Both the position numbers and the translations under genes were made by a program. From contig CAJUOS010000044.1 in assembly GCA_910588075.1 (NCBI GenBank), positions 1 through 19,107 on the forward strand: a stretch of DNA of 19,107 nt, given 5' to 3'. This DNA comes from an uncultured Erysipelotrichaceae bacterium. Lineage in GTDB: Bacteria > Bacillota_I > Bacilli_A > Erysipelotrichales > Coprobacillaceae. Numbering within the stretch: the stretch's first letter is position 1; the number at the start of each line of letters is the position of its first letter. The notes beneath the pieces are model-generated. The model searched no databases and had not been told where the DNA came from. It saw nothing but the letters and a program-made list of their open reading frames with translations. Shown here piece by piece: positions 6,463-13,711 of the stretch.

Positions 6463-7659
6463 ATGGAGTGTAATCATATATTAGTTCGTTTTGGAGAACT
6501 AACAACAAAAGGTAAAAATAGAAAAACATTTATTCGTAAATTATGTCATAATACAAAGGAAATATTAAAATCATTTGATAAATTAAAATATGAATTATCT
6601 TTTGATCGTATGTACATTATATTAAATGGAGAAGATTCAGAGGCTGTTTGTCAAAAACTTCAAACAGTCTTTGGAATATATTCTTTTTCACTTTGTTATA
6701 AGGTTGAAAGTGATTTAGAGAAAATAAAAGCAGTTTGTTTAGAAATTATTGAAAAAAATGAAGGATTTACTTTTAAAATTAATACAAAAAGAAATGATAA
6801 AGATTATCCATTGCATTCTCATGATATTAATACTGCTATTGCTGGTTATATTTTTCATCATACAACAAAAAATCTAAAGGTTGATGTTCATCATCCTGAA
6901 ATCTTAATTAAAATTGAATTAAGAAAAGGATATACATATGTTATGGATAATGTTATAAAAGGTGCAGGTGGCTATCCAGTAGGTATAGGAGGAAAAGCAC
7001 TTTTAATGTTATCAGGTGGAATTGATTCACCAGTAGCAGGTTATTTAACCTTGAAAAGAGGAGTAGATATTGAATGTATTCATTATGCTTCACCACCATA
7101 TACAAATGAATTAGCAAGAGAAAAAGTTTTAGATCTTGTGAATGTTTTAAAAGAATACACACATGGGAAAATTATTGTACATATTATTCCATTTACAGAG
7201 TTACAGTTAGCTGTTTATGAACATTGTCATGAAAGTTATGCTATGACTGTTATGCGTCGTATGATGTATAGAATAGCTCAAGGGATTGCTAAGAAAAATA
7301 ATTGTTTGGCAATTGTGAATGGAGAAAGTATTGGACAAGTTGCTTCGCAAACATTAGAAAGTATGTCTGTTATTAATGAAGTAATACAAATGCCAGTTTT
7401 ACGTCCTGTTGCATGTATGGATAAATTAGAAATTATTGATATTGCTCAAAAAATAGGAACATATGATATTTCTATACGTCCTCATGAAGATTGTTGCACT
7501 ATATTTACTCCAAAACAACCTGCAACAAAACCAAAAAGTTATAAAGCAGAAGCTTTTGAAAAAGAGTGGGATTTTGAAATGATGATTGAAGAATGTGTTC
7601 AAAATGCAGATTCTATAGTGATAGATGATACTTATAAAAAATTTGACGAATTATTTTAA
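6463..7659 (+). CDS. thiI: tRNA 4-thiouridine synthetase ThiI
   Basis: ThiI adenylates U8 of tRNA and accepts sulfur from the desulfurase to form 4-thiouridine. It can also serve thiazole synthesis for thiamine. The 398 residues are the short form that ends after the synthetase domain without a rhodanese domain, as in B. subtilis (401 residues), so sulfur is probably handed over directly by the upstream enzyme. Visible parts are an N-terminal ferredoxin-like region (HILVRFGELTTKGKNR), a THUMP domain to about residue 165, and the PP-loop ATP motif SGGIDSP at 184-190. Further C-terminal landmarks are NGESIGQVASQTLESM and the RPHEDCCTIFTPKQP segment typical of the family. AGAGGGG in the end of the previous gene serves as its ribosome site. 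Confidence 0.96.
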   Translation: MECNHILVRFGELTTKGKNRKTFIRKLCHNTKEILKSFDKLKYELSFDRMYIILNGEDSEAVCQKLQTVFGIYSFSLCYKVESDLEKIKAVCLEIIEKNEGFTFKINTKRNDKDYPLHSHDINTAIAGYIFHHTTKNLKVDVHHPEILIKIELRKGYTYVMDNVIKGAGGYPVGIGGKALLMLSGGIDSPVAGYLTLKRGVDIECIHYASPPYTNELAREKVLDLVNVLKEYTHGKIIVHIIPFTELQLAVYEHCHESYAMTVMRRMMYRIAQGIAKKNNCLAIVNGESIGQVASQTLESMSVINEVIQMPVLRPVACMDKLEIIDIAQKIGTYDISIRPHEDCCTIFTPKQPATKPKSYKAEAFEKEWDFEMMIEECVQNADSIVIDDTYKKFDELF

Positions 7660-7665
7660 TTTTTT

Positions 7666-7695
7666 TGAATAAATATCACACTTTGGCACAAACTA
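7666..7695 (+). promoter_or_regulatory. Sigma-G-type forespore promoter of the SASP gene
   Basis: TGAATA (7666-7671) and CAAACTA (7689-7695) are separated by 17 bp. This is close to the sigma-G consensus (TGAATA / CATACTA). It lies just after thiI and 22 nt before the SASP start codon, so the spore gene can be expressed separately from the thiI unit. The start would fall near 7702. Confidence 0.65.
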
Positions 7696-7717
7696 ATTGT
7701 GTCAGGAGGTGAAAGTT

Positions 7718-7924
7718 ATGAATACAAACTCAAGCAAAAGCAAATTAGTAGTTCCTGGTGCTCAAAATGCTATTGACCAAATGAAATACGAAATTGCTAA
7801 CGAATTTGGTGTAAATCTTGGACCTGATGCAACTTCTCGTGCTAACGGATCTGTTGGTGGTGAAATCACTAAGAGATTAGTTCAAATGGGACAAAACCAA
7901 ATCGCTGGTAGAAATAATCAATAA
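7718..7924 (+). CDS. sspA: Alpha/beta-type small acid-soluble spore protein
   Basis: A 68-residue DNA-binding spore protein that coats forespore DNA, changes its conformation and protects it from UV and chemical damage. It is degraded in germination by the GPR protease. Visible signatures are LVVPGAQNAIDQMKYEIANE, which includes the GPR-cleavage-like YEIANEFGV, and the second helix GEITKRLVQMGQNQIAG. The body is Gln/Asn/Gly rich, as usual for the family (60-75 residues). The ATG at 7718 follows AGGAGG by about 7 nt. A possible start at 7697 would add residues foreign to the family and was not used. It stands next to thiI, as sspA does in B. subtilis. The codon use is more GC-rich (AAC, ATC, GGT) than its neighbours, consistent with very high expression. 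Confidence 0.95.
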   Translation: MNTNSSKSKLVVPGAQNAIDQMKYEIANEFGVNLGPDATSRANGSVGGEITKRLVQMGQNQIAGRNNQ

Positions 7925-7934
7925 GATAAAAAAG

Positions 7935-7968
7935 CCCTAATCATAAAAAAATATGACTAGGGTTTTTC
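7935..7968. terminator. Bidirectional terminator between the SASP gene and the membrane gene
   Basis: CCCTA-A-TCATA (7935-7945) pairs with TATGA-C-TAGGG (7952-7962), leaving one internal mismatch. T tracts lie on the right and A tracts on the left, so it can end both the SASP transcript and the convergent transcript of the membrane gene. Confidence 0.85.
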
Positions 7969-7971
7969 TTT

Positions 7972-8439
7972 TTAAAATTTTTTAGAATAAAACTGAAAAG
8001 AAAGAATATAAAGCAATACAAATGAATTGATAATCAATAAACAAATTTTTAAAGTATCTAAGTTGATAAAAACAGAGAGCAATATAATGACATAAACTTC
8101 TATTAAAATAATGATTAATGCAAATTTGGTAGCTAATTCACTAATAAGATGATTTCGTTCATCAGAAATCTTAATTCTTGATTCTCGCAATTTTTGTTCA
8201 TTATTTATTATTTTATAATTTTTAAATAATAAAAGAGCACTTCCTAATATTATTCCAAAACTAGCACCTTCAAGGAATCCTTTCATAAAATCTTTCATAT
8301 AATTTTTAGTTAAAACCGAGAATATAAAAGTGAATACTCCTAAAATAATAAAACAAATGTATACTATATTGTGATTATGTAGAATTTTTTTAAATTCTTG
8401 ATCAGTAGAAATATTTCTATAACAAAATGGACCTATCAT
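7972..8439 (-). CDS. Four-helix membrane protein paired with an XRE regulator
   Basis: A 155-residue hydrophobic protein with four predicted membrane helices, roughly at residues 25-44, 54-72, 104-124 and 129-149. Between helices 2 and 3 is a charged cytoplasmic segment containing ISDERNHLISELATK. This DER-x-x-x-I type motif is typical of small Firmicute membrane proteins encoded beside XRE regulators (DUF2178-like; the family assignment is uncertain). Function is unknown. Its ATG overlaps the TGA of the regulator gene by 4 bp (ATGA), and GAGGAGG lies 10 nt upstream, so the two are translationally coupled. Such pairs often have the regulator controlling its own operon, with the membrane partner perhaps modulating it. 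No catalytic residues are visible. Confidence 0.8.
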   Translation of the reverse strand: MIGPFCYRNISTDQEFKKILHNHNIVYICFIILGVFTFIFSVLTKNYMKDFMKGFLEGASFGIILGSALLLFKNYKIINNEQKLRESRIKISDERNHLISELATKFALIIILIEVYVIILLSVFINLDTLKICLLIINSFVLLYILSFQFYSKKF

Positions 8440-8642
8440 AAATTTTCATCCTCCTCAAAAATAAAAATGTCCTCAATACTCAAATTAAAAAATTGTGCTA
8501 TTTTATGTGCTAAAACAAGTGAAGCCTTATATTTTCCATTTTCTAAAGAAATAATTGTTTGACGTGTTACTGATAAAGCACTAGCTAATTCTATTTGTGT
8601 AATGTTATGTTTTTTTCTTAATTCTTGAATATGTGTTTTCAA
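8436..8642 (-). CDS. XRE-family helix-turn-helix regulator
   Basis: A 68-residue Cro/CI-type DNA-binding protein with nothing beyond the helix-turn-helix domain. Helix 2 to helix 3 reads TQIELASALSVTRQTIISLE (about residues 15-34), followed by NGKYKASLVLAHKIAQFF and the NLSIEDIF ending typical of the single-domain YozG/Xre subgroup. The start is a TTG (8642-8640) with AAGGAG 8 nt before it; there is no ATG in a suitable place. It is translationally coupled to the membrane gene. Three copies of the octamer TTTACATT (alternating orientation) surround its promoter, so autorepression is likely. That is an inference from the site arrangement. Confidence 0.9.
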   Translation of the reverse strand: MKTHIQELRKKHNITQIELASALSVTRQTIISLENGKYKASLVLAHKIAQFFNLSIEDIFIFEEDENL

Positions 8643-8673
8643 TTAAAAAACTCCTTCAAATAATGTATAGTTA

Positions 8674-8729
8674 ACTTTACATTGATAGTATAACATAATA
8701 TTTCTTTAATGTAAAGTTTATTTTACATT
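8674..8729. promoter_or_regulatory. Candidate operator repeats of the XRE regulator
   Basis: ACTTTACATT (8674-8683) and AATGTAAAGT (8708-8717) are a perfect 10-bp inverted repeat. AATGTAAA (8708-8715) and TTTACATT (8722-8729) form a second perfect one. Three half-sites thus flank and overlap the minus-strand promoter, the expected layout for a dimeric repressor. Confidence 0.6.
8687..8715 (-). promoter_or_regulatory. Promoter of the XRE/membrane gene pair
   Basis: On the minus strand TTTACA (8715-8710) and TATACT (8692-8687) are 17 bp apart. The -35 lies within one operator half-site and another half-site lies just past the -10. The 5' untranslated region would be about 40 nt. Confidence 0.65.
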
Positions 8730-8773
8730 ATAATGGACATAATATTTTTATATAAGTGTTTCAATCATAAAAA

Positions 8774-8787
8774 TGATATTGCTTACA
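8774..8787 (+). promoter_or_regulatory. Candidate catabolite-response element (cre) for CcpA upstream of ackA
   Basis: TGATATTGCTTACA matches 12 of 14 positions of the degenerate cre consensus TGWAANCGNTNWCA. It is centred about 50 bp before the predicted ackA start point and upstream of the -35. In B. subtilis ackA is activated by CcpA from a cre in that kind of position. The match could be chance because the consensus is loose. Confidence 0.4.
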
Positions 8788-8795
8788 ATTTGTTA

Positions 8796-8824
8796 TTGTG
8801 TTATTTTGTTTTTTTATGTAAAAT
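8796..8824 (+). promoter_or_regulatory. Promoter of ackA
   Basis: TTGTGT (8796-8801) and TAAAAT (8819-8824) are separated by 17 bp, 30 nt before the ackA start. GGAGGA (8841-8846) provides the ribosome site. Confidence 0.6.
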
Positions 8825-8853
8825 AGTTTTATGTATACAAGGAGGATAAAAGT

Positions 8854-10050
8854 ATGACAAAAGTGATGGCGGTTAATGCTGGAAGTTCATCTTTAAAATT
8901 CCAATTATTTAATATGCCTAGTGAAGAAGTAATAACTTCAGGTATAGTTGAAAGAATAGGATTAGAAGATGGTATTTTTACGATTAAATATAATGGAGAA
9001 AAAAAGACAAAAACTTGTCCAATTCCTGATCATCAAGTTGCTGTTGATATGTTATTAAAGGCACTTGTTGAAGAAGGAGTTGTTAAAGAATTAAATGAGA
9101 TTAATGCAGTTGGACATCGTATTGTTCATGGTGGAGAATATTTCAATGATAGTGCAGTGGTTGATGATGATGTGATTGCAAAAGTTGAAGAATTATGTGA
9201 ATTAGCACCTTTACATAATCCTGCACATTTAATTGGTTATCGTGCTTTTAAAGAAGCTTTACCAAATGTAGGACATGTTTTCACATTTGATACTGCTTTC
9301 CATCAAACATTAGATGCTGAAAGATATTTATATCCATTACCAATGGAATATTACACAGATTTAAAAGTACGTCGTTATGGAGCACATGGAACAAGTCATA
9401 AATATGTTTCAGAGCAAGTTATTGAAATGTTAGGAAATCCAAAAGAATCAAGAGTTATTGTTTGTCATTTAGGAAATGGAGCAAGTATTTCTGCAGTATT
9501 AAATGGGAAATGTATTGATACATCAATGGGATTTACACCATTAGCAGGAGTTATGATGGGAACACGTTGTGGAGATGTTGATCCATCAATCATGCCTTAT
9601 TTATGTGATAAATTAAAGAAAACACCAAATGAAATTCTTGATATTTATAATAAAAAATCAGGAATGTTAGGTGTTTCTGGAATTTCTTCAGATTCTCGTG
9701 ATATTGAAGATGCTTTATTCAAAGATGGAAATGAAGAAGCATTAAAAACAAGTTTATTATATGCACGTATTGTTTCTAAGTATATTGGATCTTATTATGC
9801 TGAACTAGGTGGTTGTGATGCTATTGCGTTTACTGCTGGAGTTGGTGAAAATGCAGCTTATTTAAGAAGAATTATTATTGATGACATTTCTAAAGCATTT
9901 GGAGTTTTCTTAGATGAAGAATTAAATAATATTAGAAGTGGAGAAAATAGAGTTATTTCTCATCAATATTCACAAATTAAAGTCATGGTTATTCCAACAA
10001 ATGAAGAAGTGATGATTGCTAGGGATACTGTAAGACTATTAGAATTATAA
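8854..10050 (+). CDS. ackA: Acetate kinase
   Basis: Acetate kinase interconverts acetyl phosphate + ADP and acetate + ATP, the final ATP-forming step of mixed-acid fermentation (with phosphotransacetylase, not in this window). The 398 residues equal the family norm. Visible landmarks are the ASKHA phosphate loop VNAGSSSLK (7-15), Arg89 in GHRIVHGG, catalytic Asp146 in FDTAFHQT, HGTSHKYVS around His178, CHLGNGASISAV (204-215), GTRCGDVDPS around Arg238, and FTAGVGENAAYLRR near the C-terminus. The gene has its own promoter and a very strong terminator, so it is a single-gene unit. A possible cre site upstream suggests carbon control. Its distance from thiI and the SASP gene recalls the B. subtilis order. 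Confidence 0.98.
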   Translation: MTKVMAVNAGSSSLKFQLFNMPSEEVITSGIVERIGLEDGIFTIKYNGEKKTKTCPIPDHQVAVDMLLKALVEEGVVKELNEINAVGHRIVHGGEYFNDSAVVDDDVIAKVEELCELAPLHNPAHLIGYRAFKEALPNVGHVFTFDTAFHQTLDAERYLYPLPMEYYTDLKVRRYGAHGTSHKYVSEQVIEMLGNPKESRVIVCHLGNGASISAVLNGKCIDTSMGFTPLAGVMMGTRCGDVDPSIMPYLCDKLKKTPNEILDIYNKKSGMLGVSGISSDSRDIEDALFKDGNEEALKTSLLYARIVSKYIGSYYAELGGCDAIAFTAGVGENAAYLRRIIIDDISKAFGVFLDEELNNIRSGENRVISHQYSQIKVMVIPTNEEVMIARDTVRLLEL

Positions 10051-10067
10051 AAAAGGTATTTTGATAG

Positions 10068-10103
10068 AACTATTAACAATCACTTATTGTTAATAGTTTT
10101 TTT
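10068..10103 (+). terminator. ackA intrinsic terminator
   Basis: AACTATTAACAAT (10068-10080) and ATTGTTAATAGTT (10086-10098) form a perfect 13-bp stem with a 5-nt loop, running into seven T residues. No gene is visible in the 240 nt between this and ligA. Confidence 0.93.
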
Positions 10104-10292
10104 ATAAAATAAGTATTGTTATTGTTAAAGAACTTGATAAAATATTTAACTCGTTATAATATTGAAATGAGTTATTTTTATATTTTTTGTGAATAATGTA
10201 ATTGATTTATATAAAGAATATTTAATAATATATAGAAAAATATATGGTTTAAAATAATTCTTGAAACTATATGAGTCTTTTTTATATAAATG

Positions 10293-10321
10293 TTTAATTT
10301 AATTATATTTTTTGATATAAT
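10293..10321 (+). promoter_or_regulatory. Promoter of the ligA-camS-gatCAB operon
   Basis: TATAAT (10316-10321) is a perfect -10. The -35 TTTAAT (10293-10298), at 17 bp, is weak. It lies about 27 nt before the ligA start and is the only good candidate before the operon. Confidence 0.55.
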
Positions 10322-10347
10322 GTAGCAATGAAATGGAGCGTTGAGTG

Positions 10348-12336
10348 ATGTCATTTGAAAGATTAAATGAAATAAAAAAATTATTAAATGAATATAATTA
10401 TCAATATTATGTTTTAGATAATCCAACAGTTAGTGATCAAGAGTATGATCGTTTGATGCAAGAACTTCAAAGTTTAGAATTAAAGCATCCTGAATGGATA
10501 ACAGCAGATTCTCCAAGTCAAAGAGTTGGGGGAGAGGTTTTAGATAGTTTTCAAAAAATAACTCATGAAAGAATGATGTTATCTTTAGGAAATATTTTTA
10601 ATAAAGATGAACTATTGACTTTTGATGAGCGTATACGAGAGATTTATCCTCAAGTAGAATATGTATGTGAATTAAAAATTGATGGATTGGCTGTTTCATT
10701 AGTTTATGCTGATGGTCGTTTAGAGTATGGAGCAACTCGTGGAGATGGAACAATTGGAGAAGATATTACCCACAATGTTAAGACTATTAAATCTATTCCA
10801 TTAACTATTGATTATGATGGTGATTTTGAGGTGCGTGGAGAAATCTTTATGCCTAAAAAATCATTTAATGAATTAAATGAACAAAGAAAAGAAGCAGGGG
10901 AAACATTATTTGCTAATCCACGTAATGCTGCTGCTGGGAGTATAAGACAACTTGATTCAGCAGTTGCAGCTAGAAGAAAATTAGATGCTTTTTTATATAT
11001 GGTTCCAACAGCAACTGAAGTTGGCTGTACAACACATAAAGAAGCTCTTGAATATATTCAATTATTAGGTTTTAAAGTTAACCCTATGACAAGGGTTTGT
11101 TCTTCAATTCAAGGAGTTTGGGAATTTATTCAAGAAATGACTCAAAAACGTCCTACATTTCCATATGAAATTGATGGAATTGTTATTAAGGTTAATCGTA
11201 TAGATTGGCAAGAACGTTTAGGATATACTGCAAAAGTTCCAAAATGGGCTATTGCCTATAAATTTCCTGCTGAAGAAGTAACCACAAAATTAAAAGATAT
11301 TATTTTTACAATAGGTAGAACAGGGCAAATTACACCTAATGCTGTTTTAGAGCCTGTAAGAGTTGCAGGAAGTACAGTTCAACGTGCTACACTTCATAAC
11401 GAAGATAATGTTAAACATAAAGATATTAGAGTTGGTGATTATGTTGTTATTCGTAAAGCTGGTGATGTTATTCCAGAAGTTGTATGTTCATTAAAAGAAA
11501 GACGAAATGGAACTGAAAAGAAATTTGAAATGATAAAAGAATGTCCTTATTGTGGAACACCTTTAATAAGAAAGGATAATGAAGCTGCTTATTATTGTCA
11601 AAATAGTGAGTGTGATTCAAAAAAAATAGAACAAATTATTCATTTTGCATCAAGAGATGCTATGAATATTGAAGGTTTAGGTGAAAGAATTATTGAACAA
11701 TTTTATAATTTAGACTTTATAAAATGTATTGAAGATATTTATACATTAAGTACACATAAACAAGCTATTATGGAAATAGAAGGATTTGGTGAAAAATCAA
11801 TGGATAATTTAATTGAGGCTATTGAAAGAAGTAAGAAGAATTCTATGGAAAAATTATTGTTTGGACTTGGTATTAAAGGTATTGGAGCAAAGATGGCAGA
11901 TAATCTATCTAAAGTATTTAAGAATATGGATGCTTTATTAGAAGCGACAGATGAGCAATTATTGAGTATTAAAGATGTTGGAGAAACAATTGTTCAATCG
12001 ATTAATCGTTTTAGAAATAATTCTAATAGTATAGGATTATTAGAGAATTTAAAGAATATAGGTTTAAATATGAATTATTTAAAAGAAACTTCACTGCTTC
12101 AAGAGAGTATTTTTAATGGGAAAACAGTATGTGTAACAGGAACATTAGAATTAATGACAAGAAAGCAAATAAAAGAATATTTAGCAAGATTAGGAGCAAA
12201 TGTAACAGGCAGTGTTTCTAAAAAAACAGATTATTTGATATGTGGCAAAGATGCAGGTAGTAAATTAGAAAAGGCTAATCAATTAGGAGTTATTGTTTTA
12301 ACAGAAACGGAATTTAAAGAGGAGGTTCATTTATGA
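10348..12336 (+). CDS. ligA: NAD-dependent DNA ligase
   Basis: LigA seals nicks in replication and repair using NAD+ as adenylate donor. From the ATG at 10348 it has 662 residues, within the family range (about 660-670). Domains in order are: the Ia NAD-binding domain (NYQYYVLDNPTVSDQEYDRL); the nucleotidyltransferase domain with Lys110 in the KIDG adenylation motif and EIDGIVIK further on; an OB fold (FTIGRTGQITPNAVLEPV); a four-Cys zinc finger (Cys399, 402, 417, 422); tandem helix-hairpin-helix repeats; and a BRCT domain at about 588-662 (GKTVCVTGTLE to the end). The ATG was preferred over the in-frame GTG three bases earlier because GGAG is then 9 nt upstream, but either is possible. The stop overlaps the camS start by 4 bp. 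pcrA, often upstream in Firmicutes, is absent. Confidence 0.97.
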   Translation: MSFERLNEIKKLLNEYNYQYYVLDNPTVSDQEYDRLMQELQSLELKHPEWITADSPSQRVGGEVLDSFQKITHERMMLSLGNIFNKDELLTFDERIREIYPQVEYVCELKIDGLAVSLVYADGRLEYGATRGDGTIGEDITHNVKTIKSIPLTIDYDGDFEVRGEIFMPKKSFNELNEQRKEAGETLFANPRNAAAGSIRQLDSAVAARRKLDAFLYMVPTATEVGCTTHKEALEYIQLLGFKVNPMTRVCSSIQGVWEFIQEMTQKRPTFPYEIDGIVIKVNRIDWQERLGYTAKVPKWAIAYKFPAEEVTTKLKDIIFTIGRTGQITPNAVLEPVRVAGSTVQRATLHNEDNVKHKDIRVGDYVVIRKAGDVIPEVVCSLKERRNGTEKKFEMIKECPYCGTPLIRKDNEAAYYCQNSECDSKKIEQIIHFASRDAMNIEGLGERIIEQFYNLDFIKCIEDIYTLSTHKQAIMEIEGFGEKSMDNLIEAIERSKKNSMEKLLFGLGIKGIGAKMADNLSKVFKNMDALLEATDEQLLSIKDVGETIVQSINRFRNNSNSIGLLENLKNIGLNMNYLKETSLLQESIFNGKTVCVTGTLELMTRKQIKEYLARLGANVTGSVSKKTDYLICGKDAGSKLEKANQLGVIVLTETEFKEEVHL

Positions 12337-13409
12337 AAAAAATAGGAATCTTATGTTTGGTTTTGTTTTTATTAGTTGGTTGTATGGGAAAGCAAGAAGG
12401 AGTACAAGAAGAAGCCTCAGGTGATGAAGCAACAATGGAATCATTAGATGATTCATATTATAAAATTATTAATCTTGATAGCAGTGAGCTAAGAGAACGT
12501 TTTTATACTGATTTTTATAGTACTAAAGATTTTGAGACAATTGGAAGGGATTTACAATTAATTTCTTCACAATATTTTTCTACATCAAATCACTATATGA
12601 GTGAAGGACAATATTTTGGTCGTGAACAAAAAAGAGCATTAGTTGTTAGAAATACAAAATCTAAATATAGTATTCAACCTAAGAAAGGAACAACTATTGA
12701 TGGAGTAAAAGATCCTGTTATGGTTTCTAATATTCATGAACAAGATTATTATGTTAAAGATGGTTCGAAATATACTTTAAAAGGAATTTCTTTAGCAGTT
12801 GTTTTGGATCCCAAAGATTCTAATAGTCAAACTTTAGTAACACCAATGAGTGATTCAACAGTTAAGAATTATGGAAAAGAGTGTATTGCAAAAGTATATG
12901 ATTTTATTCAAAAAGAAGAAAGTTTAGCAAAAATTAAAGATTTACCTATACTTATTACTATCTATCAAGCAACAGATAAGACAAGAAGTACATTAAATGG
13001 TAAATATATTTATTCAAGCTACTGTCATAAAAGTTTAGGGTCTATTAATGATTTAAATTATCGTAATGTTATTTTTTCTAGTAGTGAAGCAGAGTCAATT
13101 GATAAAATTACATATGCAGAATTTAATGAAATTAAAAACAATCTAAAATCTTCTGCAACTGAAGCTGCTGGATTAGTTGGTGAGGCAAAATATATTGATG
13201 GAGAAATTCAATCTATGATTATTAATGCAAATTTAAATATTAAAACAATTACAGAATTACAATATTTAACATCTTTATTAGCAGATAATATTGATTCTAA
13301 ATTTACTTATGATTTTGATATAAAAATATTAGTGAATTCACAAGATGGATTAAAAGCAGTTATTATAAAAGATAGAGGACAAAAAGCAAAAAGTAGTATG
13401 TTATATTAG
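12333..13409 (+). CDS. camS: CamS-family lipoprotein
   Basis: A 358-residue secreted lipoprotein of the CamS family (Pfam CamS, 'sex pheromone' precursor family; YerH in B. subtilis). The signal peptide MKKIGILCLVLFLLVGC ends in the lipobox LVGC, giving lipidation at Cys17 and anchoring on the outer face of the membrane. The mature part begins with an acidic spacer (Gly/Glu-rich) and then a globular domain with Tyr-rich segments such as SSQYFSTSNHYMSEGQYFG. In enterococci and staphylococci, peptides clipped from the signal sequence of related lipoproteins act as conjugation pheromones. Whether this one does is unknown. The start overlaps the ligA stop (ATGA), so it is co-translated. The position between ligA and gatC is conserved in Firmicutes and supports the family call. 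Confidence 0.88.
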   Translation: MKKIGILCLVLFLLVGCMGKQEGVQEEASGDEATMESLDDSYYKIINLDSSELRERFYTDFYSTKDFETIGRDLQLISSQYFSTSNHYMSEGQYFGREQKRALVVRNTKSKYSIQPKKGTTIDGVKDPVMVSNIHEQDYYVKDGSKYTLKGISLAVVLDPKDSNSQTLVTPMSDSTVKNYGKECIAKVYDFIQKEESLAKIKDLPILITIYQATDKTRSTLNGKYIYSSYCHKSLGSINDLNYRNVIFSSSEAESIDKITYAEFNEIKNNLKSSATEAAGLVGEAKYIDGEIQSMIINANLNIKTITELQYLTSLLADNIDSKFTYDFDIKILVNSQDGLKAVIIKDRGQKAKSSMLY

Positions 13410-13420
13410 GAGACTTTATA

Positions 13421-13711
13421 ATGACTGATATAGAGAAAATATTAAAACAATTAGCAAGAAAAACAATGTTAGATATAAGTGAACAAGAAATGCCTCAATT
13501 ATTAGAAGAATATAATATTTTTATGATGCATGTCAAAGCACTAGAATTGATTAATACTCAAGATATTGAACCACTAGCATTTCCTTATGAAATAAAAACT
13601 CATTTTTTAAGAGAAGATAAAGTTGTTCATATGTTAAGTCAAGAAGATGTTTTAAAAAATGTAGGTTGTGTACAAGATGGTCAAGTTAAAGTCCCAAAGG
13701 TTGTGAGATAA
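13421..13711 (+). CDS. gatC: Asp/Glu-tRNA amidotransferase subunit C
   Basis: GatC (96 residues) is the small linker that wraps GatA and GatB in the GatCAB amidotransferase. It helps GatA fold. The family pattern is visible: LKQLARKTMLDISEQEM at the start, the middle LINTQDIEPLAFPYE, and the C-terminal LREDKVVHMLSQEDVLKNVG, followed by VQDGQVKVPKVV. AGGAGA precedes the ATG. The TAA of gatC overlaps the gatA ATG by one base (TAATG), a coupling that favours equal amounts of the subunits. It belongs to the ligA-camS-gatCAB operon. Confidence 0.93.
   Translation: MTDIEKILKQLARKTMLDISEQEMPQLLEEYNIFMMHVKALELINTQDIEPLAFPYEIKTHFLREDKVVHMLSQEDVLKNVGCVQDGQVKVPKVVR

Noticed and set aside
6953..7162. 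Minus-strand open frame of 69 codons
   Set aside because: Lies wholly inside thiI on the other strand; the translation is Leu/His-rich without any motif, typical of an antisense shadow.
7697..7717. Upstream start for the SASP gene
   Set aside because: It would lie before the AGGAGG and inside or at the start point of the sigma-G-like promoter; family members start at MNTNSS-like sequences.
10134..10173. TTGATA/TATAAT pair and an 8-bp stem between ackA and ligA
   Set aside because: The spacing is only 15 bp, the stem overlaps the -10 and no gene or RNA follows; most likely AT-rich coincidence.
10178..10426. Minus-strand open frame of 82 codons over the ligA start
   Set aside because: Overlaps the ligA promoter and its first 79 bases; composition is low-complexity Ile/His/Asn, with no ribosome site.
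13300..13425. T-box or other riboswitch before gatCAB
   Set aside because: camS and gatC are 11 bp apart with no leader; no T-box or specifier-like structure is visible.
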